Assembly (NCBI GenBank): GCA_902826835.1
Contig: CADEGH010000020.1
Location: 1 to 64,000 of the forward strand
Direction of reading: 5' to 3'
DNA: 64,000 nt
From: an uncultured bacterium
Lineage (GTDB): Bacteria; Planctomycetota; GCA-002687715
The translations under genes were made by a program, and so were the position numbers. Of this stretch, positions 1 to 9,009 are shown one piece after another; within the stretch, counting starts at the first letter, position 1; each line of letters starts with the position of its first letter. Below the pieces are notes generated by a model, which saw only the letters and a program-made list of their open reading frames with translations, searched no databases and was not told where the DNA came from.

Positions 1-2
1 CC

Positions 3-1502
3 CTCGATGAGGGCGGCAACCGCCAAACGCTCCTGCTTTGGGATTCGAACGGCACCACCTCGAAGCAAATCGAGCGGGAAGACCACACCTTCGACATCGA
101 GAACCAGCTCGGTACGCGAAAAGAGTGGTTCTACGACTCCGGCACTTCGGGCTTGACCCTCCGGAACACCTTCTCCTACACCTACGACAAGAACGGAACA
201 CAAACATCGTCTTCCGAAGTTGGAGTAGTCTCGGTCGACCTGGAGAACCGAATCTACCAGCACGGCGAATGGTACTACCGTTACGACCCGTTCGGGCGAC
301 GCGTAGAGCGACACAACTCTGAAGAGGACAGCTATTGGCGCCGCTTCTATTACGACGGCGTGACTTGTATCCAAGAGTTCGGTGTCTGCCCCACACACGG
401 GGACATCAAAGAATGTGATTTCGAAGACCCAAACTGGACCCGGGTCTATGGCCCCTACCTCGTCGATCAAATTCTCTGGGGCGAGTACGACTCCGACACC
501 AATCGCGGCACCACCAATTCCCTCCTCTATTTCCACCTCGACTTCCTCGGCTCCGTGGTGATGCTCACCAACGACACCACCGGCTACCCCTCCATCCAAG
601 AGTCCTACCGCTACCTCGAGTACGGCACCTTCTCCATCTTTGACGGCGAAGGCGCCACCTGCTCCACCTCCTCCTTCGACAACCCCAAACTCTACACCGG
701 CCGCCGCTGGGACTTCGAACTCGCCTCGTACTATTATCGGGCGCGGTACATGAGTGCCACGCACGGAGCTTTTCGGGAGAGAGATCCAATAAGAGAGTCT
801 ATCCCAGATAGCAGCTATTCTTATGTAGCGAGCTTGCCTATTGTGGCTACGGACCCGTCCGGGATGAGCAAGCTTAGGCAAGATTGGTGGAGGGCAGTAT
901 TCCTTGGTGGAAGACAGGGGCCTCCGCCTCCTTGGGTCCCTTTCTTCTGGCCTTCTGAGACTTGTGGCCCCTGTCCACCTACGGATCCTGGAGCAGCTCT
1001 TGGTGACGGCTGGTGTCACAGCCCCACGGATACGTGGACGCATCCAGGTGCCCACCGCTGTTATAGATCCTACGGTCACGAGAGCCTGTGCGGCCAGCAG
1101 TGCTGCTACGATAGAGACGGCAATTTGATACAAGACGGTGGGCCTGGCCAAGGCACCATTGATTTGGCTAATGTGGCGTCCGGAGAGGACTTTAAAGGTA
1201 AATGCAATACCGAGTTTATGCCCGTAGTGAAGCATTTCTTCGTCGATGTCTTGCCATCGTGGGGAACGAAATGGTATCTTGATGTGCAGGCTTGTATGCG
1301 GAAGCGTGGTATCCCAAGTGGTTCGTCGGATGGAAACCTGGCAAGTGACGGGGCTGCTTCGGCAGCATACGAGGAGTGTGCAGCAGAAGTAAGTGCAAGG
1401 TATCAAAGAGAATTAGAGGAAGCTCTATCGCAATGGCCAGGCTATCCAATAGAAATATTGGACCTCATTGAGCACACGGGGAAGGGAGGGACAGTGTGGT
1501 GA
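3..1502 (+). CDS. RHS repeat-associated core protein, C-terminal part (5' end outside window)
   Basis: The frame is open from the left edge of the window, so the true start lies upstream. The first ~260 codons carry RHS/YD signatures: YDPFGRR near base 280, YFHLDFLGS near 530, and the closing core motif around YYYRARYM...FRERDPI at bases 730-790. After DPI comes a ~235-residue tip that differs in character. It is cysteine rich and contains GQQCCYDRDGNLI near base 1090, reminiscent of the AMOP-type GQQCCYD motif. RHS proteins form a shell around a variable C-terminal toxin or effector, and a tip that changes sharply after DPI fits that design (family knowledge). Base composition also shifts: the core is C/G-ending, the tip has many A/T-ending codons. 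The tip's activity is not recognisable. A small membrane protein overlaps the stop codon and may be its partner. Confidence 0.85.
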   Translation, partial: LDEGGNRQTLLLWDSNGTTSKQIEREDHTFDIENQLGTRKEWFYDSGTSGLTLRNTFSYTYDKNGTQTSSSEVGVVSVDLENRIYQHGEWYYRYDPFGRRVERHNSEEDSYWRRFYYDGVTCIQEFGVCPTHGDIKECDFEDPNWTRVYGPYLVDQILWGEYDSDTNRGTTNSLLYFHLDFLGSVVMLTNDTTGYPSIQESYRYLEYGTFSIFDGEGATCSTSSFDNPKLYTGRRWDFELASYYYRARYMSATHGAFRERDPIRESIPDSSYSYVASLPIVATDPSGMSKLRQDWWRAVFLGGRQGPPPPWVPFFWPSETCGPCPPTDPGAALGDGWCHSPTDTWTHPGAHRCYRSYGHESLCGQQCCYDRDGNLIQDGGPGQGTIDLANVASGEDFKGKCNTEFMPVVKHFFVDVLPSWGTKWYLDVQACMRKRGIPSGSSDGNLASDGAASAAYEECAAEVSARYQRELEEALSQWPGYPIEILDLIEHTGKGGTVW

Positions 1503-1801
1503 CCAGAGACGGGATGAAGCAAGTACGACTCCAGAGTTCCTCGTTGCGCATGGTTGCGATTGAGGTATTCAAGATATTGGCAGTAATGGCTCTTGCGGCA
1601 GCAGGTACGAGGTTATCGGCCTGGGTAGTAGTGGCATGGTTTTCCTATTTGCTCGGACCAGTCACTATTACAGTATACGGTATAGTGCTCGTCGTTTGCC
1701 ACATTCGAGCGCATTCGGCGCGAGCCGCGATCGTAATATTATTTGCGATGCTGGCCTCCTTGTACTTGTCCACTATTTTATCAGAATTTCCAGGGTCATA
1801 G
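1496..1801 (+). CDS. Small membrane protein coupled to the RHS gene; candidate immunity protein
   Basis: A GTG start lies inside the last codons of the RHS gene (7-base overlap), with a GGGAGGG Shine-Dalgarno-like run 5 bases before it. An ATG at 1514 is an alternative. The 101-residue product has two to three hydrophobic stretches (about residues 19-37, 42-66 and 76-94), so it is probably an inner-membrane protein. No family is recognised. Its size, position directly after a variable RHS tip, translational coupling and matching low GC are what is expected of a cognate immunity protein, but this is inference from context only. It could also be an unrelated orphan. Confidence 0.55.
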   Translation: MVTRDGMKQVRLQSSSLRMVAIEVFKILAVMALAAAGTRLSAWVVVAWFSYLLGPVTITVYGIVLVVCHIRAHSARAAIVILFAMLASLYLSTILSEFPGS

Positions 1802-1956
1802 GCGTGAGGCTCGGACTATCGAATGACCGAATTCGTAAGAAATGCCCTGGCAACACAGCATATGAACCTACACTCCGCATAATGCGGCGCGAGTTGTCCG
1901 AGCGACCTTGTGAGCTGCTCCCCAAATTTAGGACCACCGGTTAAGTAAGGAAAACC

Positions 1957-2251
1957 ATGGTCATCAAGAACAGGAAATCGAAGCCCAGCCGCCGGCGGCA
2001 CTCTGCCGACTTCAAGGTTCGGGTGGTGGTCGCCGCTCTCCGGGAGGACAAGACCCAGAGCCAGCTCGCGGCCGAGTTTGGGATCCATCCCCTTCAAATC
2101 TCGGCCTGGAAGAAGCAGGCAGTGGAGGTGCTCCCGCAGGTGTTCGGCTCCAAGGCCGCTCGCACGGCATCTGAGCAGTCCGAGATCGAGCGTTCGCTCT
2201 ACGAGAAGATCGGTCGCCTTGAGACGCAACTCGATTGGTTAAAAAAAAAGC

Positions 2252-2268
<17 letters not shown>
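1957..2268 (+). CDS. IS3-family transposase OrfA
   Basis: This 103-residue protein has an N-terminal helix-turn-helix (about residues 14-60, with the ADFKVRVVVAAL and HPLQISAWKKQ signatures) and a C-terminal leucine-zipper-like helix ending in LDWLKKKLG. In IS3 elements OrfA binds the element's ends and a fused OrfAB protein is the transposase. The ATG has a good Shine-Dalgarno (AAGGA at 1948-1952). Near its end a run of nine A residues (2241-2249) is a likely slippage site for making OrfAB. OrfA ends 17 bases inside orfB. Confidence 0.9.
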
Positions 2269-3148
<880 letters not shown>

Positions 3149-3165
3149 CCCCAAAACCGGACCAG

Positions 3166-3200
3166 GAAGACGAAGACGAGATAAGCTCGTTCTCGTTTTC
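3166..3200. repeat. Imperfect hairpin with GAAGAC / CTCGTT repeats
   Basis: GAAGACGAAGACGAG (3166-3180) is followed by a 5-base spacer and a near reverse complement CTCGTTCTCGTTTTC (3186-3200). As RNA, this is about 15 paired positions with one mismatch and two G-U pairs. It is followed by a T-rich stretch and lies 18 bases after the orfB stop. It may be the IS transcription terminator or part of the right end of the element. The function is not established. Confidence 0.45.
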
Positions 3201-3384
3201 TTGGTTCAGTTTCAACCTCGAAAACGTCGCGCAACATTACGTGACTCCCCTATTTCTTGGTCATAAGAGAGGGGAGCACCTCATCTCCACCGGAGAAGGC
3301 GGATACCATCAAGTGTCCCGCTACGACTTTTCAGCCTCCGAGAAGGGGATACCAAAAGAAGGCAGGTCGAAGGGAGTCCAATGA
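3181..3384 (+). pseudogene. C-terminal coding remnant upstream of the 351-aa membrane protein
   Basis: The frame is open through this stretch and ends in a TGA at 3382-3384 that overlaps the next gene's ATG (ATGA). The encoded tail includes LFLGHKRGEHLIS and GYHQVSRYDFSASEKG, an ordinary-looking hydrophilic sequence. Such a stop/start overlap is typical of a coupled gene pair, so this is probably the last ~65 codons of a gene whose 5' part was lost when the IS element arrived. By analogy with the neighbouring RHS tip it may be a displaced toxin tip, but no family is recognised. Confidence 0.4.
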
Positions 3385-4436
3385 CGAGAATCAGGCGAAG
3401 CTGTAGTACGGTGTTTTGGTCAGTATTGGGCGTATTCCTGCCTTCCGCAACGAGCGCTCTGGTTGCCCTGTCTTTGATCGAGTGGTTTGGTTTGTTTTCT
3501 TTTTACACGGCCGGTCGCAACAGCATACCACTTGTGGCGATGGCTGCCGTGCTGGCAGTTTGGTGCGTGCGAAAGCGGCTGCCACGAGGAATTGTGCCAG
3601 GTGTCTTAGTTGGCAGCACGGCCTTGGTGTTGATCTACGCCTGGTTAGTGCTGCGTATGAATAAGGCAATGCGAGTGCCCGACTACTCACTGGCGCCGGA
3701 ATACGTGTCCGACGACCTTAAGGCAGATGCCGATCAATCTCTGCACCTTCTTTCTGTTCTCGAAAAGTGTTCGGCCGAAGGCCCAATGAGGCCTGGCCGT
3801 AGAAGTCGTCCCCGGTTGATGCTTAAGGAGTCTGAGTTGACATGGGATAGTAGCCAGCGCGAAGTCACTCTGCTGCGAGGTTCCGATGGCGCAATCTTGT
3901 TGGTTATGCATTACTCCTGCTCCTTTCTTCACATAACGGATTCTCTGGCGGCCATATGGGCAGACAAAGTGGACAGGCCGGGAATTATTGCGTGTACTTT
4001 TATTAATACGGAATTCTTGACCCCTCTGTCTAATCCGGATATGCATTCCCAGTCTGTCAGGGAAAGAAGTAGCCTCTGGCGGCACAATGCAGGATACGTA
4101 ATGAAGTGTGTTGTAGATACGAGCAGAGCTCCTGGAGATCATGATATCGAGTGTATTGGTGTCATCGATTGGACGGGGGCCATAGCCATACACTACTCGA
4201 GTACGAACGCGGCAATGTATGGAGATCTGTGCCTATCACTGGTTTGGCCTCGACGGGGAACCATGCGGGTTGCCTCACAAGATTGGTGGAACCAGGGCAG
4301 TTTTAAGAAATCATACGAATTCGTTTCGAGAATGGTTTGGGACGCCAAAACTGGTCGAGTCATCGGTGAAGGCTCCAGAATCAGGGCTTTCGTTCTCGAT
4401 CAGTCACTGACCCGAGTCGCTTCATTTCTCGAGTAG
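3381..4436 (+). CDS. Unrecognised membrane protein, 351 aa; possible immunity-type partner
   Basis: The N terminus has three hydrophobic segments (about residues 11-40, 48-66 and 72-94). A ~255-residue soluble domain follows, which should lie on one side of the membrane. No catalytic motif or family is recognised. The ATG overlaps the stop of the preceding remnant (ATGA), indicating translational coupling. Codons are noticeably richer in A/T than in the surrounding genome, as in the tip of the RHS gene, suggesting transfer or rapid exchange. Its job is unknown; immunity to a lost toxin is only a contextual guess. Confidence 0.65.
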   Translation: MTRIRRSCSTVFWSVLGVFLPSATSALVALSLIEWFGLFSFYTAGRNSIPLVAMAAVLAVWCVRKRLPRGIVPGVLVGSTALVLIYAWLVLRMNKAMRVPDYSLAPEYVSDDLKADADQSLHLLSVLEKCSAEGPMRPGRRSRPRLMLKESELTWDSSQREVTLLRGSDGAILLVMHYSCSFLHITDSLAAIWADKVDRPGIIACTFINTEFLTPLSNPDMHSQSVRERSSLWRHNAGYVMKCVVDTSRAPGDHDIECIGVIDWTGAIAIHYSSTNAAMYGDLCLSLVWPRRGTMRVASQDWWNQGSFKKSYEFVSRMVWDAKTGRVIGEGSRIRAFVLDQSLTRVASFLE

Positions 4437-4585
4437 TGTCGTGAGTAACTGTCTTGTGTCACACTTTCTGATCCTTGCCAGTCGCGGTAATTGGTGTGGT
4501 CGTCTCACGGTGATTGATCGGGTGCGCGGTGCGGAAGTGACTGGGAAGAGGCGAGTCCGCCGGGAGGCGGGCTCGGCGATGGAAG

Positions 4586-5032
4586 TCATGGGGCTTCGGA
4601 GAAGAGGAGTTCTCCGAAGGTGCCGTGATCGACGACTTGCAGACGATGTGGGACGGCGGTGATGTCCCGGCCATCCGAGCGGAGAGTGGCCTCGTGGACG
4701 AGGAAATTGCGGGCCGAGGTGAGAGCGAGCAGGAGGCGCCAGGGCCGTCCTTCGATGAGGAGATCGACTCGCACTTGGCCTGTGCATCGAGGGGCCATCG
4801 GGCAGTCGGCGCAGTGGCGGCCGGGGTGCGTGACGGAGTGGGTGGCGTCGAGGGACCGGCATACCGGGCGGCGGTGCTCGTACAGAGTGCGAGCGGATCC
4901 CCAGTCGAGGACCCGGCCCATCGCGGAGGGAATCGGGGTGGCGTGGAGATGGAGGCCCTTCGGCCCGACGCGCAGGTAGCGCGCCGTGGCGCGATGAAGG
5001 ACGGTCAACAGGAGCCTGGGATCCAGGTTCAT
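4586..5032 (-). CDS. Conserved-looking small protein with a CxxCx5C cysteine cluster
   Basis: The minus strand encodes a 148-residue protein starting MNLDPRLL at 5032. It has a compact cysteine motif, HCADCPMAPRCTGQ, in the middle, followed by a regular alpha/beta-looking sequence ending GTFGELLF. The cluster suggests a metal site or an iron-sulfur-like knuckle. No family is recognised. The same frame stays open up to 5353, but the upstream part is proline/arginine-rich low-complexity sequence typical of a shadow frame, so the internal Met is preferred. The plus strand is also open here but shows no motif. The gene is divergent from the oxidoreductase at 5295. Confidence 0.55.
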   Translation of the reverse strand: MNLDPRLLLTVLHRATARYLRVGPKGLHLHATPIPSAMGRVLDWGSARTLYEHRRPVCRSLDATHSVTHPGRHCADCPMAPRCTGQVRVDLLIEGRPWRLLLALTSARNFLVHEATLRSDGRDITAVPHRLQVVDHGTFGELLFSEAP

Positions 5033-5249
5033 GGGAGGTCCCAGCGTTCGAGACTTTCCTCCACGAGTCCGGACTCGATTCTCCCTGTCGTGTGTAACGA
5101 AATGATTTCGCATTCGAGGGGGTAGAGAAGAGGAGTAATGGGCATGACTCGCAGGGTCGGGATTTCGGGGCCCGCTCGTTCGGGAGAGCGGCGAGATGCG
5201 CGGAGGAGAGCTTGGCTTGAATCGGAAAGGGAGGGGGGCTGATGTTGCC

Positions 5250-5283
5250 GGGGGGCGGGCTGGGCGGGAGGGGGGGATTGGGG
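5250..5283 (+). promoter_or_regulatory. G-run cluster able to form a G-quadruplex, before the oxidoreductase
   Basis: Six runs of three or more G occur in 34 bases (5250-5255, 5257-5259, 5262-5264, 5266-5268, 5270-5276 and 5280-5283), with one- to three-base spacers. They end 11 bases before the ATG of the Gfo/Idh/MocA gene. On the coding strand, and so in the mRNA leader, this fits the four-run quadruplex pattern. A regulatory role is inference. Confidence 0.4.
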
Positions 5284-5294
5284 TATAGACGGGC

Positions 5295-6326
5295 ATGAGA
5301 ATTGGAATCGTCGGAATGGGGTGGGTCGCGGGGGCCCACATCGAGACCTTCAAGAAGATCCCCGGGATCGAGGTGGCGGCGGTGTGCTCGAGGAGAGCAC
5401 TGGATCCGGCGGGGGTGGCGGCCCAGTGCGGGCGGCCGGTGAAGGTGTTCCAGGACTACCGGGCAATGCTGGATTCGGGGTTGGTGGACGTGGTGGACAT
5501 CTGCACCCCCCATCCCTACCACGCCGACCAAGCGGTGGCGGCGGCGGAGGCCGGCAAACATCTGATCATCGAAAAGCCGATCGCCTTGAACTACGAGGAC
5601 GCCCTGCGGGTGCGCAAGGCGATCGCCAAGGCGAAGGTGAGGGCGTGTGTGTGTTTCGAGTGCCGCTTCAGCGCCCACTTCCGGCTGGTGCGCTCGATTC
5701 TGGACCAGGGCCTGATCGGGAAGGTGCACTACGGCGAAGTCGACTACTTCCATGGGATCGGGCCTTGGTACGGCCAGTTCCCCTGGAACGTGAAGAAGGA
5801 CTTCGGCGGCTCGAGCTTGCTCACCGCTGGGTGCCACGCTCTCGACGCACTCCTGTACTTCATGAACGAACCGGTGCTCGAAGTCACGAGCCTCGAGACC
5901 ACGAGCGCCAATCCCACGTTCGCCCCATACGAGTACAAGACCGCGGGCGCGACCCTCATCCGGTTTCAGAGCGGGCATGTCGCCAAGGTGGCCTCGGTGA
6001 TCGACTGCATGCAGCCCTACTACTTCCACGTCCACCTGGTGGGGAGTGAAGGCAGCATCCTCGACGACAAGTGGTACTCCTCCAAGTTTCCGGGACTAAG
6101 GAAGGATCGCTGGAGCAAACTCGAGACTTCCCCGATCGACTCCGGAGACGTCCACGACCATCCGTACCTCCCGCAATTCCAGGCGTTTTTCGAGGCGATC
6201 CGCAGCGGTCGGGAAATGCCCCACACCAGTTTCGAGGACGGGTTCCAGACCCATCGTGTGGTCTTTGCCGCGGATCGGTCCTCCGAGCTGGGTCGCCCGG
6301 TGCGCCTCGCCGAGTTCGCGGACTGA
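5295..6326 (+). CDS. Gfo/Idh/MocA-family NAD(P)-dependent oxidoreductase
   Basis: The 343-residue protein begins with a Rossmann nucleotide-binding motif, GIVGMGWVAGAH (residues 4-15). It carries the family motif EKPIALN (about residues 93-99) with the Lys that usually contacts the sugar, and then the alpha/beta C-terminal domain (from about 125) ending in a helix with HRVVFAADRS. Family members oxidise or reduce hydroxyl groups on sugars, inositols or related polyols; the substrate cannot be told from the sequence. Length is normal. It converges with the toroid-type protein at 6333, only 6 bases apart, and sits next to genes for glycan handling. Confidence 0.9.
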   Translation: MRIGIVGMGWVAGAHIETFKKIPGIEVAAVCSRRALDPAGVAAQCGRPVKVFQDYRAMLDSGLVDVVDICTPHPYHADQAVAAAEAGKHLIIEKPIALNYEDALRVRKAIAKAKVRACVCFECRFSAHFRLVRSILDQGLIGKVHYGEVDYFHGIGPWYGQFPWNVKKDFGGSSLLTAGCHALDALLYFMNEPVLEVTSLETTSANPTFAPYEYKTAGATLIRFQSGHVAKVASVIDCMQPYYFHVHLVGSEGSILDDKWYSSKFPGLRKDRWSKLETSPIDSGDVHDHPYLPQFQAFFEAIRSGREMPHTSFEDGFQTHRVVFAADRSSELGRPVRLAEFAD

Positions 6327-6332
6327 ACGGAG

Positions 6333-8060
6333 TTACCGGCCCTCCGCCGCAACCTCGCAGCGATCCACGAACCACCGCTTGGTGATCACCCACTCCCGGC
6401 GGGATCCGGGCATCGCCACCAGACTCGAAAGCGGAATCCGACGGTCCTCGTCGGGAAGGAAGCGCCCGTTCACCGGGACCGCGCCGTCGTGGACGAGGTG
6501 GAGAGCGGCAGCGTCAATCGGATCGCGGCGCGAGCGGACGGTATCGACGATCGACACGGACTCCGATTCGAAGCAGATCTCGCGTCGGAGATGAAAGGGC
6601 GATTTTCCGCCCGAGATGCCAGCCGTGCTCTGATTGAGTGCGGTGCCTTTGCGCTTGCGCCACTGATCGATGGCCCAGCGAGTCCACCGATGTCCGTAGG
6701 GCAGGGTGGTCGCGACGTGCAGTCCCACGCGGGCCCAGTAGGGCGGCTGGACGAAGGCGCAGCGGACGAAGGGAACCTCGATCACGGCTCCGGTCGGAGT
6801 GGCGGAAAACCCGCCGTCGAGCGACCAGCGCGCGGTGCGAAAAACCTCTCGGCCCGCGCTCTGGACGTATCCACGATCCCCGATCGGGCGAGCGAAGCCC
6901 GGGCCGCTGCGAAAGCTCAGGCGTAGATATCCGCCGTGCACACCGGCCACCCAAGCTGCGTACCCGGGCCGAGCCACCGCCATGAGCTTGGCCGCTGAGA
7001 ATGTCCGCTCGGTCTGCATCTCCTGGAAGAGGAGCGGGGCGGATTCGGCCGGAGGAGCGGCGGGGAGGTCCCTGCGTTCGAGCCACCCGAGCTCAAGCAG
7101 GGCCGCGAGTAGGGGTTGATAAGCGTAGCGGGCGAGCCGCAGATCGTCCTTCAGGGTCGAGGACGTGTCGCGCGGGGTCGCGCACTCGCGGCCCATCCAG
7201 GCGTGCGCCGCAGCGGCGCTCGGGCAGTGCGGCGCCAGCGCCACCGTGGCGACTCGCGAAAAGTACGGATTGGCGCAGATGCCGTACTCCGCTCCGGTCG
7301 TGAGCTCCGGATGCAGGAAGTGGGCGGCCAACTCGTAGGCCCGGCGGATCGAGGGGAGAAAGCGGGTCTCACCGGTGAGCACGGCGTTCATCGCCATGTA
7401 CTCCGCGAGCAGGAAGGTGTAGCCGAGGTCGTATCCGGAGATCTCCTTCGACCAGCCCTCCGCGTGCATGCGCAGGGTGATACGCTCGGCGTTACGGCAG
7501 GCGGCGGTCTGGAATTCGGCGCGACCCAAGGCGCGAGAGATCGCCCCGAGGGCGGCCACGCCCACCGCTTGGTGGTTGGTCTTGAACCAATCGTCGCGAG
7601 TCGAAAGCCACTGACCACAGCGCTCGAGGGCCGCCATCACCTTCCCCCGAAGGGGGTCGGGCAAGGCCTCGCCCAAGGCCATCACCGTGAGCGAGACGGC
7701 GTAGCTCGAAAAGGCGGTCGTCGCGTAGCCGTGTTCGTTTTTGTACCACTCGTCGAAGGTGCCGTCGCGATGCTGCTCCCGGGTCCAAAAACCCAATGCC
7801 CGCAGGCTCGCGAGCAAGAGCTCGCGGTCGCCCTGCCACGGGTTGCCGGGGAAGGGAAACTTCCAGAGCCAGGCGAACGCGAGGCAGGCCTCCTGGCGCC
7901 GCATGTCCGCCACCTCGGAACTTTTGTCCCGCCAATACGCGGGATGCAGGCAGCCGCGAGTGGGGGAGTCGGGGTCGCGATCTTGGAGCGCGAGCAGCCG
8001 CGGAACCGACGTGCTCACTTCGATCACCAAGTCGCGCAGATCCGCGCAGAGGGCAGCCAC
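6333..8060 (-). CDS. Alpha/alpha-toroid protein, heparinase II/III- or alginate-lyase-like
   Basis: The 575-residue protein has no signal peptide. It has a helical N-terminal half with recurring W/Y/H-rich segments (DEWYKNEHGYATTAF and WFKTNHQAVG at about residues 123-190) and a beta-rich C-terminal half. This layout and the NH/HG/Y pattern resemble polysaccharide lyases of the heparinase II/III and alginate lyase groups, where Asn, His and Tyr serve catalysis. The exact substrate is unknown and the assignment is by pattern only. The ATG lies one base after the stop of the GT2 gene upstream, so the two are probably cotranslated. It is the last gene of a five-gene minus-strand run. Confidence 0.55.
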   Translation of the reverse strand: MAALCADLRDLVIEVSTSVPRLLALQDRDPDSPTRGCLHPAYWRDKSSEVADMRRQEACLAFAWLWKFPFPGNPWQGDRELLLASLRALGFWTREQHRDGTFDEWYKNEHGYATTAFSSYAVSLTVMALGEALPDPLRGKVMAALERCGQWLSTRDDWFKTNHQAVGVAALGAISRALGRAEFQTAACRNAERITLRMHAEGWSKEISGYDLGYTFLLAEYMAMNAVLTGETRFLPSIRRAYELAAHFLHPELTTGAEYGICANPYFSRVATVALAPHCPSAAAAHAWMGRECATPRDTSSTLKDDLRLARYAYQPLLAALLELGWLERRDLPAAPPAESAPLLFQEMQTERTFSAAKLMAVARPGYAAWVAGVHGGYLRLSFRSGPGFARPIGDRGYVQSAGREVFRTARWSLDGGFSATPTGAVIEVPFVRCAFVQPPYWARVGLHVATTLPYGHRWTRWAIDQWRKRKGTALNQSTAGISGGKSPFHLRREICFESESVSIVDTVRSRRDPIDAAALHLVHDGAVPVNGRFLPDEDRRIPLSSLVAMPGSRREWVITKRWFVDRCEVAAEGR

Positions 8061-8061
8061 T

Positions 8062-9009
8062 TCAGACTTCCTCCGCCAGCTCGGAGCCTCGCCCCGACAT
8101 GGCTTCCAAGCGGCGGAGCAGGATCTCGGCCAACAGCCCGAGGGACAGGAACTGGGTTCCGATCACGATGAGGGCGACCCCGAACATGATCGTGGGGAAG
8201 TGATCGTCGATGCTCTGCCCGCGGAATACGAAGAGGGCGGCGTAGTACGCATCGACGAGGAACCCGATGAGGAAAAAGAGGACGCCGAGCCCGCCGAACA
8301 GTGCCATCGGGCGTTTGCCGAATCGCAGGTAGAGCAAGACTCCGAGCAGCGCAATCGCGGAACTCCAGTACTTCGAACCCGAGTATTTGGAGACTCCGTG
8401 CTGGCGCGGGCGATTTTGGACGGGAACCTCTCGAACGCGAAATCCGTTGGCTGCGGCCATCAACGGAATGTACCGGTGCAGATCCGCGCCGAGTTCCAGG
8501 CTCTCCGCGACCTCGCGGCGCATCACCCGTACCGGGCAGTTCATGTCGTGCAGCTTGGGCTTGGCCAGCGTGCGGATGAGTCCGTTGAAGAGTCGCGACA
8601 GGGCAAAGGTGGCCTTCGAGCTCTTGCCGGTTTGTTTCCAGCCGACGACGAGGTCGAACTCCGAACCCAGCGCGGCTTCGAGCTTCACGAGATCGGCCGG
8701 GTCGTCTTGGAGATCCCCGTCGAGCGTGGCGATCAAGGGCGCCCGGGCGGCCCGAAACCCGGCGGCGTAGGCTGCCGATTTCCCGCCGTGGTTGCGGAGG
8801 CGCAATCCTCGCACGCGCGGGTCGAGCGCGCGGCACTGCTTGATCTCGTCGAAGGTGTGATCACGGCTGCCGTCGTCGACGAACAGGATCTCGATCGCGC
8901 GGGTCCCGAACGCGGCCTGGATCTCGGCGTGGAGAGGGCGAATATTCGCTTCCTCGCTGCGGACGGGAATCACGATCGAGAGCTCCGGGCATCTCTTCGG
9001 CTCAGACAT
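8062..9009 (-). CDS. GT2 glycosyltransferase, dolichyl/polyprenyl-phosphate sugar type
   Basis: The 315-residue protein has a GT-A domain at residues 1-~230. It shows the opening SIVIPVRSEEANIRPL, the nucleotide-binding VDDGSRD (about residues 44-50) and the metal/donor motif DGDLQDDP (about 97-104). Two transmembrane helices follow (about 240-260 and 275-300). This is the DPM1/ArnC/GtrB layout, in which a nucleotide sugar is transferred to a polyprenyl phosphate at the membrane. It overlaps the end of the YdjC gene by 8 bases. The sugar donor cannot be deduced. Together with YdjC it suggests assembly and deacylation of a lipid-linked amino sugar. Confidence 0.85.
   Translation of the reverse strand: MSEPKRCPELSIVIPVRSEEANIRPLHAEIQAAFGTRAIEILFVDDGSRDHTFDEIKQCRALDPRVRGLRLRNHGGKSAAYAAGFRAARAPLIATLDGDLQDDPADLVKLEAALGSEFDLVVGWKQTGKSSKATFALSRLFNGLIRTLAKPKLHDMNCPVRVMRREVAESLELGADLHRYIPLMAAANGFRVREVPVQNRPRQHGVSKYSGSKYWSSAIALLGVLLYLRFGKRPMALFGGLGVLFFLIGFLVDAYYAALFVFRGQSIDDHFPTIMFGVALIVIGTQFLSLGLLAEILLRRLEAMSGRGSELAEEV

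Noticed and set aside
4422..6035. Long 537-codon minus-strand open frame
   Set aside because: It runs antisense to the clear Gfo/Idh/MocA gene and has a Pro/Arg/His-rich low-complexity composition typical of a GC-rich shadow frame.
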